This document shows, in pieces, positions 61,762 to 64,000 of a stretch of 64,000 bases of DNA. The stretch covers positions 1 through 64,000 of the forward strand of contig JAHBVS010000004.1 of NCBI GenBank assembly GCA_019637445.1, in the 5' to 3' direction. The notes under the pieces are model-generated. The model did not search any database, was not told the DNA's origin, and saw only the letters and a program-made list of their open reading frames with translations. The stretch is from Gemmatimonadaceae bacterium (GTDB lineage Bacteria > Gemmatimonadota > Gemmatimonadetes > Gemmatimonadales > Gemmatimonadaceae). Made by a program: the position numbers and the translations under genes. Positions within the stretch are counted from its first letter, which is position 1. Each line of letters begins with the position of its first letter.

Positions 61762-62808
61762 ATGTCCGAAGCCACCGACCTCCTCGAGTACTACGAACAG
61801 TCGAGCCTCCTCGACTTGGGCGCCGCGGCCGACGCCGTGCGCCGCAAGCTCCACCCGGAGCCGATCGTCACGTACATCGTGGACCGCAACATCAACTACA
61901 CGAACGTCTGTGTGGCCGACTGCGGCTTCTGCGCCTTCTATCGGCGCCCCAAGGACGGCGAGGGCTGGACGCTGAGCTACGAGGAGATCGGGGCCAAGAT
62001 CGACGAAGTGAAAGCCTTGGGCGGCGTGCAGATCCTGATCCAGGGCGGGCACAATCCGTACATCCCGTTCGAGTGGTATCTCGAACTGCTCAAGTACATC
62101 AAGCGCAACCACCCCATCCACGTGCACGGCTTCTCGCCCTCCGAGGTGGACTTCTGGTCCACGCTGTACCGGATGGACGCGCGCACGGTGATCCAGGAGC
62201 TGGTCAAGGCCGGCCTGGATTCGATCCCCGGCGGCGGTGGTGAGATCCTTGTCCAGCGCGTGCGCGACAACGTCGCCAAGAAGAAGGCTGGCGCCGACCG
62301 ATGGCTCGAGGTGATGGAGATCGCCCATCAGGAGGGCCTCAAGACCTCCTGCACGATGATGTACGGCATTGGCGAGACCAAGGCCGAGCGCGTGGAGCAC
62401 CTGCTGCGCCTCAAGGAAGTCCAGAAGCGCACCAACGGCTTCACGGCCTTCATCTGCTGGCCGCTGCAGCCGGAGAACACGCCGACCATGAGCCACATGC
62501 CGAAGACCGACGCGGTGGAGTATCTCCGCACCACGGCCTTCGCGCGCACGGTGCTCGACAACATCCCGAACATTCAGGCCTCCTGGGTGACGATGGGGAT
62601 GAAGGTCGGGCAGACGGCGCTGCACTATGGCTGCAACGACTTCGGCTCGCTGATGCTGGAGGAGAACGTCGTCTCGGCCGCGAACACCACGCACCGCACC
62701 AGCATCGAGGAGATGGAGCTGCTGATCCGCGAGGCGGGCTTCGAGCCTCGCAAGCGCAAGCAGGACTACACGCTGCTCGAGCCATCGCCCGCACACGCGG
62801 CCGCCTAA
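61762..62808 (+). CDS. mqnC: Cyclic dehypoxanthinyl futalosine synthase MqnC
   Basis: Radical-SAM cyclase of the futalosine menaquinone route. The 348-residue product has the canonical CX3CX2C site (Cys50, 54, 57 in NVCVADCGFCAFY), QILIQGGHNPYIP, DSIPGGGGEILV and TSCTMMYGIGETKAERVEHL. Length normal. ATG 61762 lies directly after a heptamer repeat. It contrasts with MqnE next door, where the cysteine spacing differs. MqnB and MqnD are not in the window. Confidence 0.95.
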   Translation: MSEATDLLEYYEQSSLLDLGAAADAVRRKLHPEPIVTYIVDRNINYTNVCVADCGFCAFYRRPKDGEGWTLSYEEIGAKIDEVKALGGVQILIQGGHNPYIPFEWYLELLKYIKRNHPIHVHGFSPSEVDFWSTLYRMDARTVIQELVKAGLDSIPGGGGEILVQRVRDNVAKKKAGADRWLEVMEIAHQEGLKTSCTMMYGIGETKAERVEHLLRLKEVQKRTNGFTAFICWPLQPENTPTMSHMPKTDAVEYLRTTAFARTVLDNIPNIQASWVTMGMKVGQTALHYGCNDFGSLMLEENVVSAANTTHRTSIEEMELLIREAGFEPRKRKQDYTLLEPSPAHAAA

Positions 62809-62844
62809 CCTGACCACCTCTCTTCGCACCGCAGGCGGCTCGCC

Positions 62845-63342
62845 GTGAGCAAGGCATCAGGACCACAGATCCGCGTTGGTATTGGCTACGACTCGCATCG
62901 TTTCGTCGAAGGCCACGGTGTGCTGCTCGGCGGCGTGATGATCCCCGCCGCGGTGCGTTGCACCGGCCACAGCGATGCCGACGCTGTGTGCCACGCCCTC
63001 ACGGATGCCATCCTCGGCGGGGCAGGTGTCGGGGACATCGGCGAGATGTTTCCGGATACCAGCGCCGAGAACGCAGGGCGCGACAGCATCGAGATGCTCA
63101 GGCTCGCCCTCGCACGGGTGCAGAAGGCCGGCTGGACGCCGACGCAGTGCGACATCACGGTGATTGCCGAGACGCCCAAGCTGGGGCCGCATCGAGCGCA
63201 GATCCGTGAGAAGCTCGGTGCCGCGCTGGGCATCCCCGCCCAGGACGTGATGGTGAAGGGGAAGACGAACGAGCGGATGGGCTGGATCGGCCGAGGCGAG
63301 GGCATCGCGTGCATCGCGGTGGCCACGCTCGTCCGTGGCTGA
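62845..63342 (+). CDS. ispF: 2-C-methyl-D-erythritol 2,4-cyclodiphosphate synthase
   Basis: MEP-pathway enzyme that cyclises CDP-methylerythritol phosphate, giving isoprenoid precursors, among them the menaquinone tail. The 165-residue product has the metal and substrate motifs GIGYDSHRFVEG, TGHSDADAVCHALTDAILGG and GEMFPDT, and TNERMGWIGRGEGIACIAV. GTG 62845 gives the family start. The DedA gene overlaps its end by 8 nt. Confidence 0.95.
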   Translation: MSKASGPQIRVGIGYDSHRFVEGHGVLLGGVMIPAAVRCTGHSDADAVCHALTDAILGGAGVGDIGEMFPDTSAENAGRDSIEMLRLALARVQKAGWTPTQCDITVIAETPKLGPHRAQIREKLGAALGIPAQDVMVKGKTNERMGWIGRGEGIACIAVATLVRG

Positions 63343-64000
63343 TCTCGTCACGCTCCAGCCACTCGTCGACCGCCTCGCCGGGCAGCCAGTCGAAACGCTC
63401 TATGCGCTGATCTTTGGCGCGAGCTTTGCCGAAGGTGTGCTGCCGCCGGTGCCCGGTGATCTCGCGGCCGCCTTCCTCGCGTTCCTGTCCGCGCGTGCGG
63501 GCGGAAACTGGATCCCCACCACCCTCGCCGTCGTCTGCGGAAGCGTGGCCGGCAATTCGGTGGTCTGGTGGATGGGGCGTCGGTTCGGCGCCAACTGGCT
63601 CGCGCACCAGATGGCGCGCTTCAAGCTGATTAAGAGTGAGGCGCAGACCGAGCGCGCCGAGCACCGGGTTGAGGAGGCCTACCGCGAGTACGGCTGGGTG
63701 GCGCTGTTCATCTCGCGCTTTGTCCCCGGCTTGCGGGCGATGGCGCCGGCGGCGGCAGGCGCCGTGGGGGTGCCGCTCTGGGAGACGGCGGCCATTCTCT
63801 TCGCCGCGTCGACCATCTGGTACAGCGTGGTCACCTGGTTCGCGTTCCGCGTGGGCAGCGACTGGGAGGCGGTGAAGGCGGCGCTGCTGGCGCTGGGGCG
63901 CGACGTTGGTATCGGAGCCACCGGCGTGGCCGTGGCCGCGGTGCTCGTGGGCTGGTGGATCTGGCGGCGCAGGCGGCAACGGGCCGCTGCTGCTGCCTCG
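63335..64000 (+). CDS. DedA-family membrane protein (partial, runs off window)
   Basis: Inner-membrane protein of the DedA family, linked in other bacteria to lipid flipping and envelope homeostasis. At least 222 residues are encoded from GTG 63335 (8-nt overlap with ispF) to the window edge with no stop. Features seen are EGVLPPVPGDLAAAFLAFLSA, GSVAGNSVVWWMGRRFG, and the family hallmark ISRFVPGLRAMAPAAAGAVGVPLW, followed by two more hydrophobic helices and an Arg-rich end. The 3' end is outside the window. Confidence 0.88.
   Translation, partial: MADLVTLQPLVDRLAGQPVETLYALIFGASFAEGVLPPVPGDLAAAFLAFLSARAGGNWIPTTLAVVCGSVAGNSVVWWMGRRFGANWLAHQMARFKLIKSEAQTERAEHRVEEAYREYGWVALFISRFVPGLRAMAPAAAGAVGVPLWETAAILFAASTIWYSVVTWFAFRVGSDWEAVKAALLALGRDVGIGATGVAVAAVLVGWWIWRRRRQRAAAAAS

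Overview
This is a GC-rich bacterial chromosome segment made almost entirely of core housekeeping genes, with no insertion sequence, prophage, CRISPR array or recognisable tRNA. The mix suggests a diderm aerobic bacterium, most likely Gemmatimonadota. The signs are a futalosine (MqnA/E/C) menaquinone route, a complete 14-subunit NADH dehydrogenase, a Bacillus-type single-anchor succinate dehydrogenase, a ferredoxin-dependent 2-oxoacid oxidoreductase, a predicted outer-membrane barrel, and several large secreted peptidases whose signal peptides end in AxAQ. The phylum is an inference from gene content; I could not run a phylogeny.

Layout. 1-4828 (+): tpiA, secG-carA, an HU-family gene and moaD-moaE-moaA. 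4861-6314 (-): a small seven-cysteine exported peptide followed by an exported beta-propeller protein. 6520-10864 (+): mdh-sdhC-sdhA-sdhB, a TCA-cycle operon ending in a strong hairpin. 11018-11688 (+): a Phd/VapC toxin-antitoxin pair with a palindromic operator. 11690-18552: a secreted S9 peptidase and a BIG2/metzincin lipoprotein (-), a small NTF2-like secreted protein (+) and an AraC regulator (-) divergent from a secreted beta-sandwich protein (+). 19745-24377 (-): FAD/Fe-S oxidoreductase, korA, korB. 24567-30389: a 7TM/Cys4 protein, a large zinc metalloprotease, dcd, a lipoprotein and an outer-membrane protein. 30673-48921 (+): nuoA-N, then a phosphohexomutase and a UPF0182 membrane protein. 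49016-52767 (+): Tat amidase and sucC-sucD. 53083-59594 (+): ndk, DUF177-rpmF-plsX-fabH-fabD, fabG, acpP-fabF. 59599-63342 (+): mqnE-mqnA, mqnC, ispF, and a DedA gene that runs off the window end.

How the parts fit. Mdh, SdhCAB, SucCD and probably KorAB are TCA-cycle steps. Complex I and SdhCAB feed the quinone pool, and MqnE/A/C make menaquinone. The plsX/fab cluster supplies acyl chains for the membrane. A 20-bp inverted repeat in the nuo leader resembles a Rex (NADH/NAD+) operator.

Recurring regulatory features. Promoters fit TTGACM-N17/18-TANNNT. Several have the -10 only 6-8 nt before the start codon, as in leaderless mRNAs. Short tandem repeats of 7-8 nt units (CTCCGTGT, CCGTCCT, CATCCTY) lie just upstream of tpiA, ndk, fabG and mqnC, three of which lack a Shine-Dalgarno. 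The most interesting leads are these repeats, the Rex-like site, the Cys-rich peptide/propeller pair, the altered cysteine spacing in MqnE and a histidine-rich insert in NuoL.
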